From the IMG/VR virus record IMGVR_UViG_3300046809_000477, positions 1 to 40,032 of that record: a stretch of 40,032 nucleotides of DNA. The stretch is one strand, 5' to 3'. Both the position numbers and the translations under genes were made by a program. Below are positions 13,411-20,556 of the stretch, piece after piece; position 1 is the stretch's first letter; every line of letters begins with the position of its first letter. This DNA is from a virus. Under the pieces are notes generated by a model, which ran no database searches, was not told the DNA's origin, and was given only the letters and a program-made list of their open reading frames with translations.

Positions 13411-13956
13411 GTGACCGACTCCCGCTACGGGATGCTCTTCATCGACTACGTCGCCATGTTCCAGGAGGACGGTTTCGAGGTCGTCCGCGAGAAGAAGTTT
13501 TCCCGGACCGGCGGGGTCGAGGAGGACCACGTCATCATGTGGCACCGGGCGGAGGGCATCCTCGCCACCGCCGAGTCCTACCGGGGAACCTCCCTCAACG
13601 ACGCTCACGTTCACTACAACATTGACTTCGACCCCGACAGGGTCGAGCGGGGTGAGGTGACGCCCTGGTCCCTGATCAGCAGCGGCATGTTCGACCTCGA
13701 TGAGTACGACGCGGGCAGGCGGCTGTGGGTGGGTCACCACAACGGCCGCTCGGGCATCCGGGGCAACCTGGCCCGCCTGCGGTCGGCCGGGACCTTCCAG
13801 GCGGTGTGGAAGCAGCGCCCGTACCTCTCGCTGCTGACCTCCGGCGACTGGCGCACCATCGGCATGAACTTCAAGGAGTCCGACGCTCTGCGCGAGCAGA
13901 TCATCTCCGAACTGCCCGAGCACGTACGTACCGCCATCACCCCCGCGAGCAAGTGA
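13411..13956 (+). CDS. Hypothetical protein, 181 aa
   Basis: GTG start with GGAGAG upstream. Mixed alpha/beta, rich in aromatic residues and Asp/His, with no obvious catalytic signature. It lies in the same operon as the hydrolase and MazG-like genes. Unrecognised. Confidence 0.75.
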   Translation: MTDSRYGMLFIDYVAMFQEDGFEVVREKKFSRTGGVEEDHVIMWHRAEGILATAESYRGTSLNDAHVHYNIDFDPDRVERGEVTPWSLISSGMFDLDEYDAGRRLWVGHHNGRSGIRGNLARLRSAGTFQAVWKQRPYLSLLTSGDWRTIGMNFKESDALREQIISELPEHVRTAITPASK

Positions 13957-13967
13957 GGAACCAGACA

Positions 13968-14489
13968 GTGTCCCGAGCCACACCGAGAACCCGGCTTCAT
14001 ACCCAGCCCCACCACCCCATGAAGGCGCTGCGCGAGTGGCACCGGGCGGTGGGGGAGACCCCCTTCATCGAACGTGACGAGGCCGGGCGGGACGACCTGG
14101 TCTCCCTGCGCTCCGCACTCATTTCGGAGGAATCCCAGGAGGTCCTGGAGGCCCTGCTGGACCACCGCAAGGCGCAGATCGTAGACGCGTGGGTCGCAGA
14201 GTCCTCGACCAGCCCGTTCCTGCCGGGACGGGACGAGGCCACTCCCGAGGCCCCGCGCTACTACGAGGAGTTGGCCAAGGAGTTGGCCGACCTGCTGTAC
14301 GTGATCTACGGTACGGCCGACCTGCTGGAGATCCCGCTGGAGGCGGCCTTCGCCGAGGTCCACCGCTCGAACATGAGCAAGGTCCGCCCTGACGGTACGG
14401 TGCTGCGTCGCGGTGACGGGAAGATCCTCAAGCCCGACACCTACCGGCCCGCCGACATGCGCGGTGTCGTGACGGGGGAGTGGCTGTGA
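13968..14489 (+). CDS. MazG-like nucleotide pyrophosphohydrolase, 173 aa
   Basis: GTG at 13968 has AGGAA upstream. The central part has the all-alpha NTP-pyrophosphatase pattern: a Glu-Glu-Ser-Gln-Glu-Val-Leu-Glu metal-binding helix near residue 53 and a second helix Glu-Leu-Ala-Asp-Leu-Leu-Tyr-Val near 105. After it comes the conserved His-Arg-Ser-Asn-Met-Ser-Lys motif. Such enzymes hydrolyse NTPs or dNTPs to monophosphates and, in phages, adjust nucleotide or alarmone pools. CTTCATAC (13995-14002) encodes Leu-His-Thr near the N-terminus, outside the enzyme core. Confidence 0.8.
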   Translation: MSRATPRTRLHTQPHHPMKALREWHRAVGETPFIERDEAGRDDLVSLRSALISEESQEVLEALLDHRKAQIVDAWVAESSTSPFLPGRDEATPEAPRYYEELAKELADLLYVIYGTADLLEIPLEAAFAEVHRSNMSKVRPDGTVLRRGDGKILKPDTYRPADMRGVVTGEWL

Positions 14490-14587
14490 AGTGGTATCAG
14501 CGGTTTGAGGTCCTGCTGACCGTCGGTGCCGCTACCGCGATCACCTGTGTGATCATCGGATGGGTCTGGATAGCGCTGGCCCGCTGA
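14486..14587 (+). CDS. Tiny membrane protein, 33 aa
   Basis: GTG at 14486 overlaps the MazG-like stop (GTGA). After eight polar residues, almost the whole peptide is one hydrophobic helix ending in Arg. Last gene of the operon before a terminator. Function unknown. Confidence 0.6.
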   Translation: MKWYQRFEVLLTVGAATAITCVIIGWVWIALAR

Positions 14588-14593
14588 CCCTCT

Positions 14594-14628
14594 GAGCCCC
14601 GGCTGTCCTCACTGGACGGCCGGGGCTC
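14594..14628 (+). terminator. Rho-independent terminator
   Basis: GAGCCCCGGC / GCCGGGGCTC stem followed by TCGGTTTTC. Confidence 0.88.
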
Positions 14629-14648
14629 TCGGTTTTCAGCTATCAGTC

Positions 14649-14676
14649 GTCAAGCAATTACGCGGAATAACTTGAC
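14649..14676. promoter_or_regulatory. Inverted-repeat operator candidate, site 2
   Basis: GTCAAG (14649-14654), 16 nt, CTTGAC (14671-14676), extended by one base pair on each side to CGTCAAG / CTTGACG. The right half-site is the -35 of the following promoter, so a bound protein would compete with RNA polymerase. Confidence 0.55.
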
Positions 14677-14701
14677 GAAAAGGTGTGGGGGTGGCTACCG
14701 T
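14672..14701 (+). promoter_or_regulatory. Candidate promoter of the AcrVA2-like gene
   Basis: TTGACG (14672-14677), 18-nt spacer, TACCGT (14696-14701), 27 nt before the start codon. Confidence 0.55.
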
Positions 14702-14727
14702 TATGCTCCTCACCAGAAGGAGGGGCG

Positions 14728-15840
14728 ATGCCCGACAGAATCCGCAGCGGCCAGCGAGCCCACAAACTCGCCGAGGCCCACGTCCAAGCGCTCACCAACG
14801 CAGGGCAGGAACTCGCAGGGGATCCCCGGCTCGCCCGCATGATCGACTCACTCGGCCGGGGCATCCCCATCCGGTGGAGCTACGACGACCACGTGCGCTT
14901 CGACCGCCAGACCCTGTCGCAGGTGGGCGACCTGATGGGCGAGATCGCGGTCTGCGACATGTGGAAGCGCAACGGACGCATCGCCTACGACATAAACGAG
15001 GAACTCGCCGCCGCGCTGTACCGCAGCAAGCAGGACTCCATCCCCGGCAGCCTCTTCGACCAGCTTCCCCACATCAACCCGATGGTCGTACTACCCGACC
15101 CCTGGCCCGTATCGAGCCCACTGTCCAAGACCCAGGGATGGGTACGCGGCTGGTTCGTCTTCGGCTGGGTCGGCACCGCACTGTGCGACACCAACGACCC
15201 GCAGCGCGAAGGCCTCGGCGTCCTCGTCTTCTACGACGTCGTCAACGAGGAAACCGGCGAGCTGGAGATCGGCCCCAACAGAATGCTGCTCCCGCTGCCC
15301 ACCGGCCGGAGCAAGTTCACCGTCGCCGAGGCCATCGAGTTCATCGAGGAGTGGCAGGGCGTTCCCGACGAGGCCCAAGATCTCGCGGTGAGCAGGAAAA
15401 TCCTGGGACCGCTCCTCGCGCCGATCTTCTCGGTCATGACGTACCTGTGCTGCGACAACCGCGACGTGGAGAACTTCGAAGCCTCGCACCACAACACCTA
15501 CCGGAAGAAGACCGGCAAGAACCGCAAGCCCCGCGACCCCTTCTGGATCAGGGTCGGCTGGTTCGTCGGCACAGCCCTTCACGAGAACCGCCAGCGAGCC
15601 CTGGTGGGGAAGGACGGCCCCTCCCTCCCCAGCGGTGCCGAATACGGTCCGCAGCACCGGGCCGGGCATTTCAAGACCGTCCACTACGGTCCCGGCCGCC
15701 AGCAGTCCACCACCAAATGGGTCGAGCCCTACTGGACCAAGCGCGAAATGCTGGAGCCCGGCCAGAACCCCGTCACCCAGATCGTCCCCGTCAACCCCCA
15801 GCGCCACGACCCACTCCGCCGAAGGGACATGCGCAAGTGA
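14728..15840 (+). CDS. AcrVA2-like protein (anti-Cas12a family relative), 370 aa
   Basis: AGAAGGAGGGG precedes ATG at 14728. I compared the protein from memory with Moraxella AcrVA2. The same landmarks occur in order: a Leu-Pro-Asp-x-Trp/Pro segment, a Phe-Tyr-Asp-Val-Val strand, a short Pro-containing segment before a Val-Ala-Glu-Ala/Val helix, a Leu-Leu-Ala/Pro-x-x-x-x-x-x-x-Tyr/Leu-Leu-Cys helix followed by a charged Asn/Asp-Val/Ile-Glu, and a Gly-x-x-Val/Gly-x-x-x-x-x-x-Asn/Arg-Arg-Gln helix. Finally there is the hallmark C-terminus Gln/Pro-His-x-x-Arg/Gly-Gly-His-Phe/Trp, a Gly-x-Gly-Arg/Gln turn and Trp-x-x-Pro. AcrVA2 blocks Cas12a biogenesis. Homologs occur in phages of hosts without Cas12a, so another target is possible. 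Confidence 0.6.
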   Translation: MPDRIRSGQRAHKLAEAHVQALTNAGQELAGDPRLARMIDSLGRGIPIRWSYDDHVRFDRQTLSQVGDLMGEIAVCDMWKRNGRIAYDINEELAAALYRSKQDSIPGSLFDQLPHINPMVVLPDPWPVSSPLSKTQGWVRGWFVFGWVGTALCDTNDPQREGLGVLVFYDVVNEETGELEIGPNRMLLPLPTGRSKFTVAEAIEFIEEWQGVPDEAQDLAVSRKILGPLLAPIFSVMTYLCCDNRDVENFEASHHNTYRKKTGKNRKPRDPFWIRVGWFVGTALHENRQRALVGKDGPSLPSGAEYGPQHRAGHFKTVHYGPGRQQSTTKWVEPYWTKREMLEPGQNPVTQIVPVNPQRHDPLRRRDMRK

Positions 15841-16160
15841 ACCCCGTGTTCGTCTTCGTTACCAACCCCGCCGAGCCCGGCCGAAACCTAACCTTTTTTC
15901 TTCGGCTCAACCAGCAGCCACTGCCCCGCATCAGAGAGACCCTGGACTTCCAGGGAGTCGCCTTCCGAGTCACCGACATCACTCACAGCATCGACCCGAA
16001 CCCAGACGAGCACGGCATCTCAGTGCAAACCGAGTTCACGCCGTCCGAAGCAGTCAAGGATCTGTCCGCAGCCCACGGCGTTCTCGACAGGTTCTATGCG
16101 GATGACCGCGAGGACGGTCCCGAGGACGGCGCAGCGCTGTACGACATCGAATTCGAGTAG
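15837..16160 (+). CDS. Hypothetical protein coupled to the AcrVA2-like gene, 107 aa
   Basis: GTG at 15837 overlaps the upstream TGA (GTGA). Beta-rich first half and a very acidic C-terminus with many Asp and Glu. It shares promoter and terminator with the AcrVA2-like gene, so a linked function is likely. An acidic DNA- or RNA-mimic role is conceivable but not shown. Confidence 0.7.
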   Translation: MNPVFVFVTNPAEPGRNLTFFLRLNQQPLPRIRETLDFQGVAFRVTDITHSIDPNPDEHGISVQTEFTPSEAVKDLSAAHGVLDRFYADDREDGPEDGAALYDIEFE

Positions 16161-16166
16161 ACAATG

Positions 16167-16217
16167 AGGAAGCCCCCGACTGCCAAGTCCTCCATGGCGG
16201 ACAGTCGGGGGCTTCCT
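16167..16217. terminator. Bidirectional terminator
   Basis: 16-bp stem AGGAAGCCCCCGACTG / CAGTCGGGGGCTTCCT between convergent genes. Confidence 0.9.
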
Positions 16218-16231
16218 GCTGAGCGGTCCGC

Positions 16232-16711
16232 TCAGCGCCTCGGTGGAGCCGGACAGCGGATGCCCGGATCCGACTCACTCGGACATGTGATCATGTAGAC
16301 GCGGACGGTTGTGTTGTCACCCAGCCTCGGCCAGTCCCACGACCAGACCACGTCCTTGCCCAGCTCGGCCATGCGTCGGCTGAACTTCTGGCAACTGTCG
16401 GGATTCTTGTACGTCTCCAGCGGAGGGTCCGCCTCCCACTGCTGACGCATCCAAGCGGCTGCCTCGGTCGGATTCGTGAACGTAGCCTTGACGAGATGCG
16501 GCTTCAGCAGATGATGCGTTGTCATCTCCGGGGGCGTATTCGACCCCGCGAAGTCCGGCGTACCCGCTGTGCGCTCCGCCTGGTGCTTGAAGCTGAAGAT
16601 CCTTGCGGCCTCCCCCTTCCAGAGGAAGCCGTGCCAGTGGACGCCGGAGGCCGGAGGCCCCTGCATGTAGGCGTCCCAGTCGATGTCATCGGCGTGTTGC
16701 TGCGGCGGCAT
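16232..16711 (-). CDS. Hypothetical protein, 159 aa
   Basis: GGAAG lies upstream of the ATG on the minus strand. Trp- and His-rich soluble protein; two cysteines near the C-terminus. Last gene of the leftward accessory block, downstream of the JmjC/cupin gene. Unrecognised. Confidence 0.65.
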   Translation of the reverse strand: MPPQQHADDIDWDAYMQGPPASGVHWHGFLWKGEAARIFSFKHQAERTAGTPDFAGSNTPPEMTTHHLLKPHLVKATFTNPTEAAAWMRQQWEADPPLETYKNPDSCQKFSRRMAELGKDVVWSWDWPRLGDNTTVRVYMITCPSESDPGIRCPAPPRR

Positions 16712-16765
16712 AGCGGATAGCTTCCCAGTTCAGAGCGGGTGGTGTGAGCGAGTCGAGCCGTGTCG

Positions 16766-17656
16766 TCAGGTCGATTCGAGGGCGACCCTACGCAGACGCT
16801 TGGCAGCTTCCTCGGGGTCACGGGCACGCAGCGCACCGACGAGGTAGTCCCGTGCGTCGCGGATGACCTCTCGGGGATCTCCGAGAAGCACGGCCGGAGC
16901 GATGGCCTCGCGCATAGCAGGGTCTCGCAGGGCCTCCGCCACCACGTCCTCGGCGAGCTGCGCGGCCACCCACTGCCACGTCCTCTCCTTCAGTGCGAGG
17001 GTGATGTGCAGAGAGGGCTCATCCCCGACTGCGTAGGGGGCATGGACGTACCCGCGCGGAAGCCAGAACACATCGCCCGGCTCCAGGGTGTACGTCTCGG
17101 CCGGTGGCGTGTTCGCGAGGAAGTGTAACTGCGCCTCGGTGAACCCGATCAGGTGGTAACTGTCGTACTCGCGCACGGGGTTCTCGACGAACGGTCGGTG
17201 TGTCGGCCACGCCTTCTGCCCGGCAATTTGAAGGATCAGCGTCACGTACGGGTCGAAGTGGTACCGCAGCCCCTGCTGTCCGGCGGGTGTGTAGTACGCG
17301 TTCACGTGGGTCCGGTATCCCGTCTCCAGCGCTACCTCGCGGTGCAGGATGGCCAGTGAGGGCTTCAACCGTTCCAGCCCTCGCAGGGAGATAGTCCCAC
17401 CTTCGTCGAGGTGCTGCCGCAGCGCGCCCCGCCGGGGCATGTCGCCGTCTGCATACCGGCGCGGGTCGACGGGCTTGCCCTCCGCGAGAAGCGCGACGTT
17501 CCGCATGGCCAGGCAGTCGTTGTCAATCAGGTCGTCCACCTCCTCCCGCGTGAGCAGCGGACGGAAGGACTTCGGGTGTCGGTGGTACAGCGTCGGCTTG
17601 CTGGGCCAGGCGCGCAGAGTCTCGTCAGGGTCATCTAGCAGTACGGCCAGGGACAC
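16766..17656 (-). CDS. JmjC/cupin-type 2-oxoglutarate oxygenase-like protein, 296 aa
   Basis: The start is taken as GTG at 17656, with GGAG 7 nt upstream. An in-frame ATG at 17722 lies inside the terminator hairpin of the upstream gene and is unlikely to be used. The central part carries the iron-binding His-x-Asp in Tyr-His-Phe-Asp-Pro-Tyr and, about 75 residues later, a Leu-Pro-Arg-Gly-Tyr-Val-His strand with a following His, as in the Cupin_4/ROXA ribosomal oxygenase group. Such enzymes hydroxylate protein side chains. The helical C-terminus fits the group's dimerisation/winged region. The substrate is unknown. Confidence 0.75.
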   Translation of the reverse strand: MSLAVLLDDPDETLRAWPSKPTLYHRHPKSFRPLLTREEVDDLIDNDCLAMRNVALLAEGKPVDPRRYADGDMPRRGALRQHLDEGGTISLRGLERLKPSLAILHREVALETGYRTHVNAYYTPAGQQGLRYHFDPYVTLILQIAGQKAWPTHRPFVENPVREYDSYHLIGFTEAQLHFLANTPPAETYTLEPGDVFWLPRGYVHAPYAVGDEPSLHITLALKERTWQWVAAQLAEDVVAEALRDPAMREAIAPAVLLGDPREVIRDARDYLVGALRARDPEEAAKRLRRVALEST

Positions 17657-17693
17657 AGGAACGCTCCGGGGGTCGGCGGGTAACCTCAAGGGG

Positions 17694-17726
17694 CGGGGTG
17701 CCCTCATTAGTGGTGAGGGCACCCCG
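17694..17726 (-). terminator. Terminator between the DUF397-like and JmjC/cupin genes
   Basis: Perfect 13-bp stem CGGGGTGCCCTCA / TGAGGGCACCCCG with a 7-nt loop, 22 nt beyond the DUF397-like stop. It is a symmetrical hairpin but its context favours leftward transcription. Confidence 0.8.
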
Positions 17727-17747
17727 CGCTACTTGCGGTGGATCAGA

Positions 17748-17978
17748 TCAGGCGGGCATGTCGGCGAGCTTCTGCGCCGCCGCGATCAGCTCGGCCTTGG
17801 TGAAGCGCAGGACCGGGCTGGCGTCCCCGAGCTTGGTGTCCTTGAGGGCGTAGCCGCCGCCCTGCAGCGGGGCCACGTCCAGGCAGTCCTCCATGGACCC
17901 GTCGTTCGTCCCGCCGCCGCACAAGGCCTGGAACGGGCCCGCGATGGGCCGGTCGTACAGGTTCTCGATCTCGGACAT
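17748..17978 (-). CDS. DUF397-like small protein, 76 aa
   Basis: GGAGG lies 6 nt before the ATG. The C-terminal 50 residues fit the DUF397 pattern: a Cys-Leu-Asp-Val-Ala strand, a Gly-Gly turn, Leu-Lys-Asp-Thr-Lys in place of Val-Arg-Asp-Ser-Lys, then Pro-Val-Leu-Arg-Phe-Thr-Lys-Ala-Glu. In streptomycetes DUF397 proteins pair with XRE regulators and are thought to modulate them; such a regulator lies 1.1 kb away at 19096. The N-terminal 25 residues, with Cys-Gly-Gly-Gly, are not typical. Confidence 0.7.
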   Translation of the reverse strand: MSEIENLYDRPIAGPFQALCGGGTNDGSMEDCLDVAPLQGGGYALKDTKLGDASPVLRFTKAELIAAAQKLADMPA

Positions 17979-17984
17979 CTGTCC

Positions 17985-17996
17985 TCCAACGTTGGA
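17985..17996. promoter_or_regulatory. 12-bp palindrome over the DUF397-like ribosome binding site
   Basis: TCCAACGTTGGA is perfectly palindromic and contains part of the Shine-Dalgarno of the 17748 gene. It could be an operator or an RNA element that hides the binding site. Confidence 0.4.
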
Positions 17997-18249
17997 CTCT
18001 CCACACCGCTGCGGCGTGAAGTCTTACGCCCCATCCCGAAAAGGGTGGGAGTCTGTGGGCCGGTACCGCTGCGGGAACGGGTATACGAGAGCACCGGAGG
18101 GCTCCGTACTCACTCCGAGGAGAATCGGGTGGGGTAGTCCCGAAGGCATCGGGTGCAGTCCTTGTGCCAGCTCCAGGCGGGCCTGGCGGGCACCGAGGAA
18201 GAATGCTGCCCGTGACCGCGCGCGGGGGAGCCGATGTTCGACGATCACG
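17997..18249. other. Geneless stretch upstream of the DUF397-like gene
   Basis: No frame here has a convincing ribosome binding site or coding look. The only long leftward frame, through 18024-18302, overlaps the next gene and has an implausible composition. The stretch probably holds the leftward promoter of the DUF397-like gene. Confidence 0.4.
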
Positions 18250-18453
18250 CTAAGCCACCCTCTCGAAGTCGCCGGGCGCTCCGGTCCAGTGCATGCCCGC
18301 ACCCTCGGACGGTCGCATCATCAGATAGATGTAATTGACGTCCAGGACGATGCCGACACGACCGCTGCGCAAGTCCCTCAGCACGTCGTTGACCTTCCAC
18401 GGGCAACCGCCCTGGTACGCATCCTCAAACAGCATGTCGAGGCGGCTAGGCAT
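18250..18453 (-). CDS. Small protein, paralogous to its neighbour, 67 aa
   Basis: It overlaps the end of the preceding leftward gene by 8 nt. Its C-terminal half (Tyr-Ile-Tyr-Leu-Met-Met-Arg-Pro then Gly-x-His-Trp, Ala-Pro and Phe-Glu-Arg) has the same layout as the C-terminus of the 18446 gene, so the two look like diverged duplicates. Third gene of a leftward operon. Function unknown. Confidence 0.65.
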   Translation of the reverse strand: MPSRLDMLFEDAYQGGCPWKVNDVLRDLRSGRVGIVLDVNYIYLMMRPSEGAGMHWTGAPGDFERVA

Positions 18454-18643
18454 CGGGGATCCGTTCCACGTCCTCCGGCGGTGCCGACCACTCCACCCCG
18501 CCCCCGATCGGGCGAACGTAGATCTCGCCGAACAAGTGGGCCGTCACATGACCTTCGCTATCCGTCTGCTTGAGACGTACCCGCGCGCCCACGGGGGGTG
18601 GTGCCGGAACCGGTCTGGACTGCTTCCTGGCTCTCGCGGTCAT
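18446..18643 (-). CDS. Small protein, paralogous to its neighbour, 65 aa
   Basis: ATG at 18643 overlaps the upstream TGA, with GAAGGGGG before it. Basic Pro-rich N-terminus, then a small beta-type domain ending Val-Glu-Trp-Ser-Ala-Pro-Pro-Glu-Asp-Val-Glu-Arg, matched by the 18250 gene product. Similar short proteins accompany XRE regulators in streptomycetes, to my recollection; no role is known. Confidence 0.65.
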   Translation of the reverse strand: MTARARKQSRPVPAPPPVGARVRLKQTDSEGHVTAHLFGEIYVRPIGGGVEWSAPPEDVERIPDA

Positions 18644-18951
18644 CTCGCACCCCCTTCCGCGAACTCCATGATGGTCTTTGCGAGCAGCGCGGCCTTGGCC
18701 CGCTCGGAGGCCACCTGTTCGACGGCCTCGGAGACCTTGTCCACATCGGAGGCCTCGCATACTCCCAGTCGCACGCCAGAGGACCCACGGCGGGAAACCA
18801 GGGGCGTCACGGAGACGATGTCCACGCCGATCAGTGCGAGTGCGTCCTGGAAGCGCATCGCAGATCGGAGTGCGATGTCCTCGGCCTTTTGCTGCTGCGG
18901 TAACGCCTGATCAGGCCTAAGGTGGAGGCCAGCTTCTCCTGGCACTGTCAT
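18640..18951 (-). CDS. Hypothetical helical protein, 103 aa
   Basis: ATG at 18951 is chosen because GGGAGG lies 6 nt upstream; an earlier in-frame ATG at 18996 lacks one. Mostly helical with a long C-terminal Ala/Glu-rich helix. First gene of the three-gene leftward operon divergent from the XRE regulator. Unrecognised. Confidence 0.65.
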   Translation of the reverse strand: MTVPGEAGLHLRPDQALPQQQKAEDIALRSAMRFQDALALIGVDIVSVTPLVSRRGSSGVRLGVCEASDVDKVSEAVEQVASERAKAALLAKTIMEFAEGGAR

Positions 18952-18991
18952 CCATCGCCTCCCTATTCGATCGTGCTCTTCCTGATTACAA

Positions 18992-19021
18992 GTCAACTCC
19001 CTGAGACCAAGATCAGTTGAC
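18992..19021. promoter_or_regulatory. Inverted repeat in the divergent promoter region of the XRE regulator
   Basis: GTCAACT (18992-18998), 16 nt, AGTTGAC (19015-19021). It lies between the leftward operon and the regulator at 19096. It resembles, but is not identical to, the GTCAAG / CTTGAC sites elsewhere. It is a likely operator, perhaps of the XRE protein itself. Confidence 0.5.
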
Positions 19022-19095
19022 CCAAAAGTGACACAATGGCCCTAGGGCATTGACGAGTTAACGTCCTCGAAGCCCGGACGTGGAAGGCTGAGCAC

Positions 19096-20298
19096 ATGGA
19101 CAGCACTATTCAGGCCAGCTCCCCGGCCCCTGGCGAAAACGTCATGCTGCTGAGGAAGGCACGCAACCACTCACGCCGGGAACTGGCACGCCTCGCCGGA
19201 GTCTCCGAGCACTACCTCCGCAAGATCGAGACCGGCGAGCGCCCCGGAACCCCCGCGATCTTCGCGGCCCTCGCAAGAGCGCTGAAGGTCAGCACCCAGC
19301 GCATCTACGGACAACCCTTCATAGGGCCAGTCGAACAAGGTGAACTCCTCAACGATCTCCGCGCAGCAATCCGCCGGTACCGACTGCCCCAGGAAGACGT
19401 CCCGGACCTGCAGGAGCTGCGCACCAACCTCGCCGATCTCGCCGAGCTGCGCGCGGGGACGAAGTACATGGAAATGCTCCGCATCATCCCGAAGCTGCTG
19501 GAGCAGGCGACGGCGACGGCACTGGCATCCGATGGTGACAGCGTCGCCTGGGAGGCCCTGTCCGACGCCTACGGCTGCGCCTACTCAGTCGCCCACCGGC
19601 TGGGGCAGCCCGACCTCGCGGAGATGATCGTCTCGCGGCAGTCCTGGGCGGCGCAGCAGACGTACAGCCCGAACGCGGAAGCGGGAGTGGCCTGGACGGA
19701 GGCAGGTGTCTTCCAGAGCGCCGGAGACTATGCATCAGGCCTTGCGGTCGTCGACCGGGGGATCGTGAAGCTGGAGACCTCGGGAACCCGGGACAACCCC
19801 GACCGCCTTGTCAGCCTCGGATCCCTTCACCTGCGTGGCGTCGTCCTGGCCTCACGGCACCGGGACAGGGTGACCGCCCAGGCGCACTCAGACAAGGCCT
19901 ACGCCTTGGCGGAGGCTCTGCCGCAGGATGCGGACCAGCTCCGGCACAACCTCACGTTCGGCACCGCCAACACGATCCTTCACGACCTTGCGTCGAAGGT
20001 GGAGCTGGACAAGCCGGACAAGGCCAACGACATGGCGACCCCCCTCCTCGACAACCCCCCGGCAGGCCTTCGGCCGTCCCGGGTCGCACACCTGTACATC
20101 GACACCGCGCGGGCGCGTCTGGCGCTCCAGGACAACGTCGGGGCGGAGGAATCGCTGCAGCGGGCGTTCAATGTCGCGCCTCAGATGACCGAGGTGCATC
20201 CGATGGCGCGGGAGGTCCTGCGTGTGCTGTTCCTCCTGCACCAGCGGAGCAGGCCGGAGCTTATGGCTATGGCGAGGAGGACAGGACTCGCTGCCTAG
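19096..20298 (+). CDS. XRE-family regulator with TPR-like sensor region, 400 aa
   Basis: GGAAGG precedes the ATG. Residues about 15-70 form an XRE helix-turn-helix (Arg-Arg-Glu-Leu-Ala-Arg-Leu-Ala-Gly-Val-Ser then Leu-Arg-Lys-Ile-Glu). Residues 100-400 are helical hairpins of TPR type, rich in Ala and Leu, with the last ones near 335-385. Regulators of this build are abundant in streptomycetes and often sit by DUF397 proteins; in phages, TPR-type regulators can sense peptides. It is therefore a candidate lysogeny or accessory-block regulator. It has its own terminator. Confidence 0.8.
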   Translation: MDSTIQASSPAPGENVMLLRKARNHSRRELARLAGVSEHYLRKIETGERPGTPAIFAALARALKVSTQRIYGQPFIGPVEQGELLNDLRAAIRRYRLPQEDVPDLQELRTNLADLAELRAGTKYMEMLRIIPKLLEQATATALASDGDSVAWEALSDAYGCAYSVAHRLGQPDLAEMIVSRQSWAAQQTYSPNAEAGVAWTEAGVFQSAGDYASGLAVVDRGIVKLETSGTRDNPDRLVSLGSLHLRGVVLASRHRDRVTAQAHSDKAYALAEALPQDADQLRHNLTFGTANTILHDLASKVELDKPDKANDMATPLLDNPPAGLRPSRVAHLYIDTARARLALQDNVGAEESLQRAFNVAPQMTEVHPMAREVLRVLFLLHQRSRPELMAMARRTGLAA

Positions 20299-20340
20299 AT
20301 TTGACCCTGCGTTCGCCTTCGGCGAGCAGTAGCACCGCTA

Positions 20341-20377
20341 GAGCCCCCTACGCACGCAGCCCGTCCGTAGGGGGCTC
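20341..20377 (+). terminator. Terminator after the XRE regulator
   Basis: GAGCCCCCTA / TAGGGGGCTC stem followed by TTT. Confidence 0.85.
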
Positions 20378-20391
20378 TTTGGCGTGGGTAC

Positions 20392-20556
20392 CTACCGGCG
20401 ATGCCTGGGGCATGCACATGCAGGCCAGCGGTGGATGTTTACGTCCCTCGCGTTCTCGGCGCTACCCGGAACGGTGCGCGCTGCCGTCGCCTCGCTGACC
20501 TGGCCGTCGGCGCTGACTTGGTACGTGCGGAGCGTGATTGTGGAGCCGTACTCCAT
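20392..20556 (-). CDS. Possible small leftward protein, 54 aa
   Basis: ATG at 20556 has GGAAGGAA a few bases upstream. The peptide is polar with a Cys-Ala-Cys pair and a basic end. It runs toward the XRE terminator. Support is mainly the ribosome binding site, so moderate doubt remains. Confidence 0.45.
   Translation of the reverse strand: MEYGSTITLRTYQVSADGQVSEATAARTVPGSAENARDVNIHRWPACACPRHRR

Noticed and set aside
17657-17722. N-terminal extension of the JmjC/cupin protein from ATG 17722
   Set aside because: That ATG lies inside a perfect terminator hairpin; GTG 17656 has a proper GGAG.
17748-17978. DUF397-like protein as a RiPP precursor for the JmjC/cupin enzyme
   Set aside because: The body matches a folded DUF397-like domain with no leader/core layout, and a terminator separates the two genes. 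Not excluded, but not supported.
18024-18302. 92-codon leftward frame between the DUF397-like gene and the paralogous micro-proteins
   Set aside because: It overlaps a better-supported gene, has no ribosome binding site and an irregular Pro/Arg/Ser composition.
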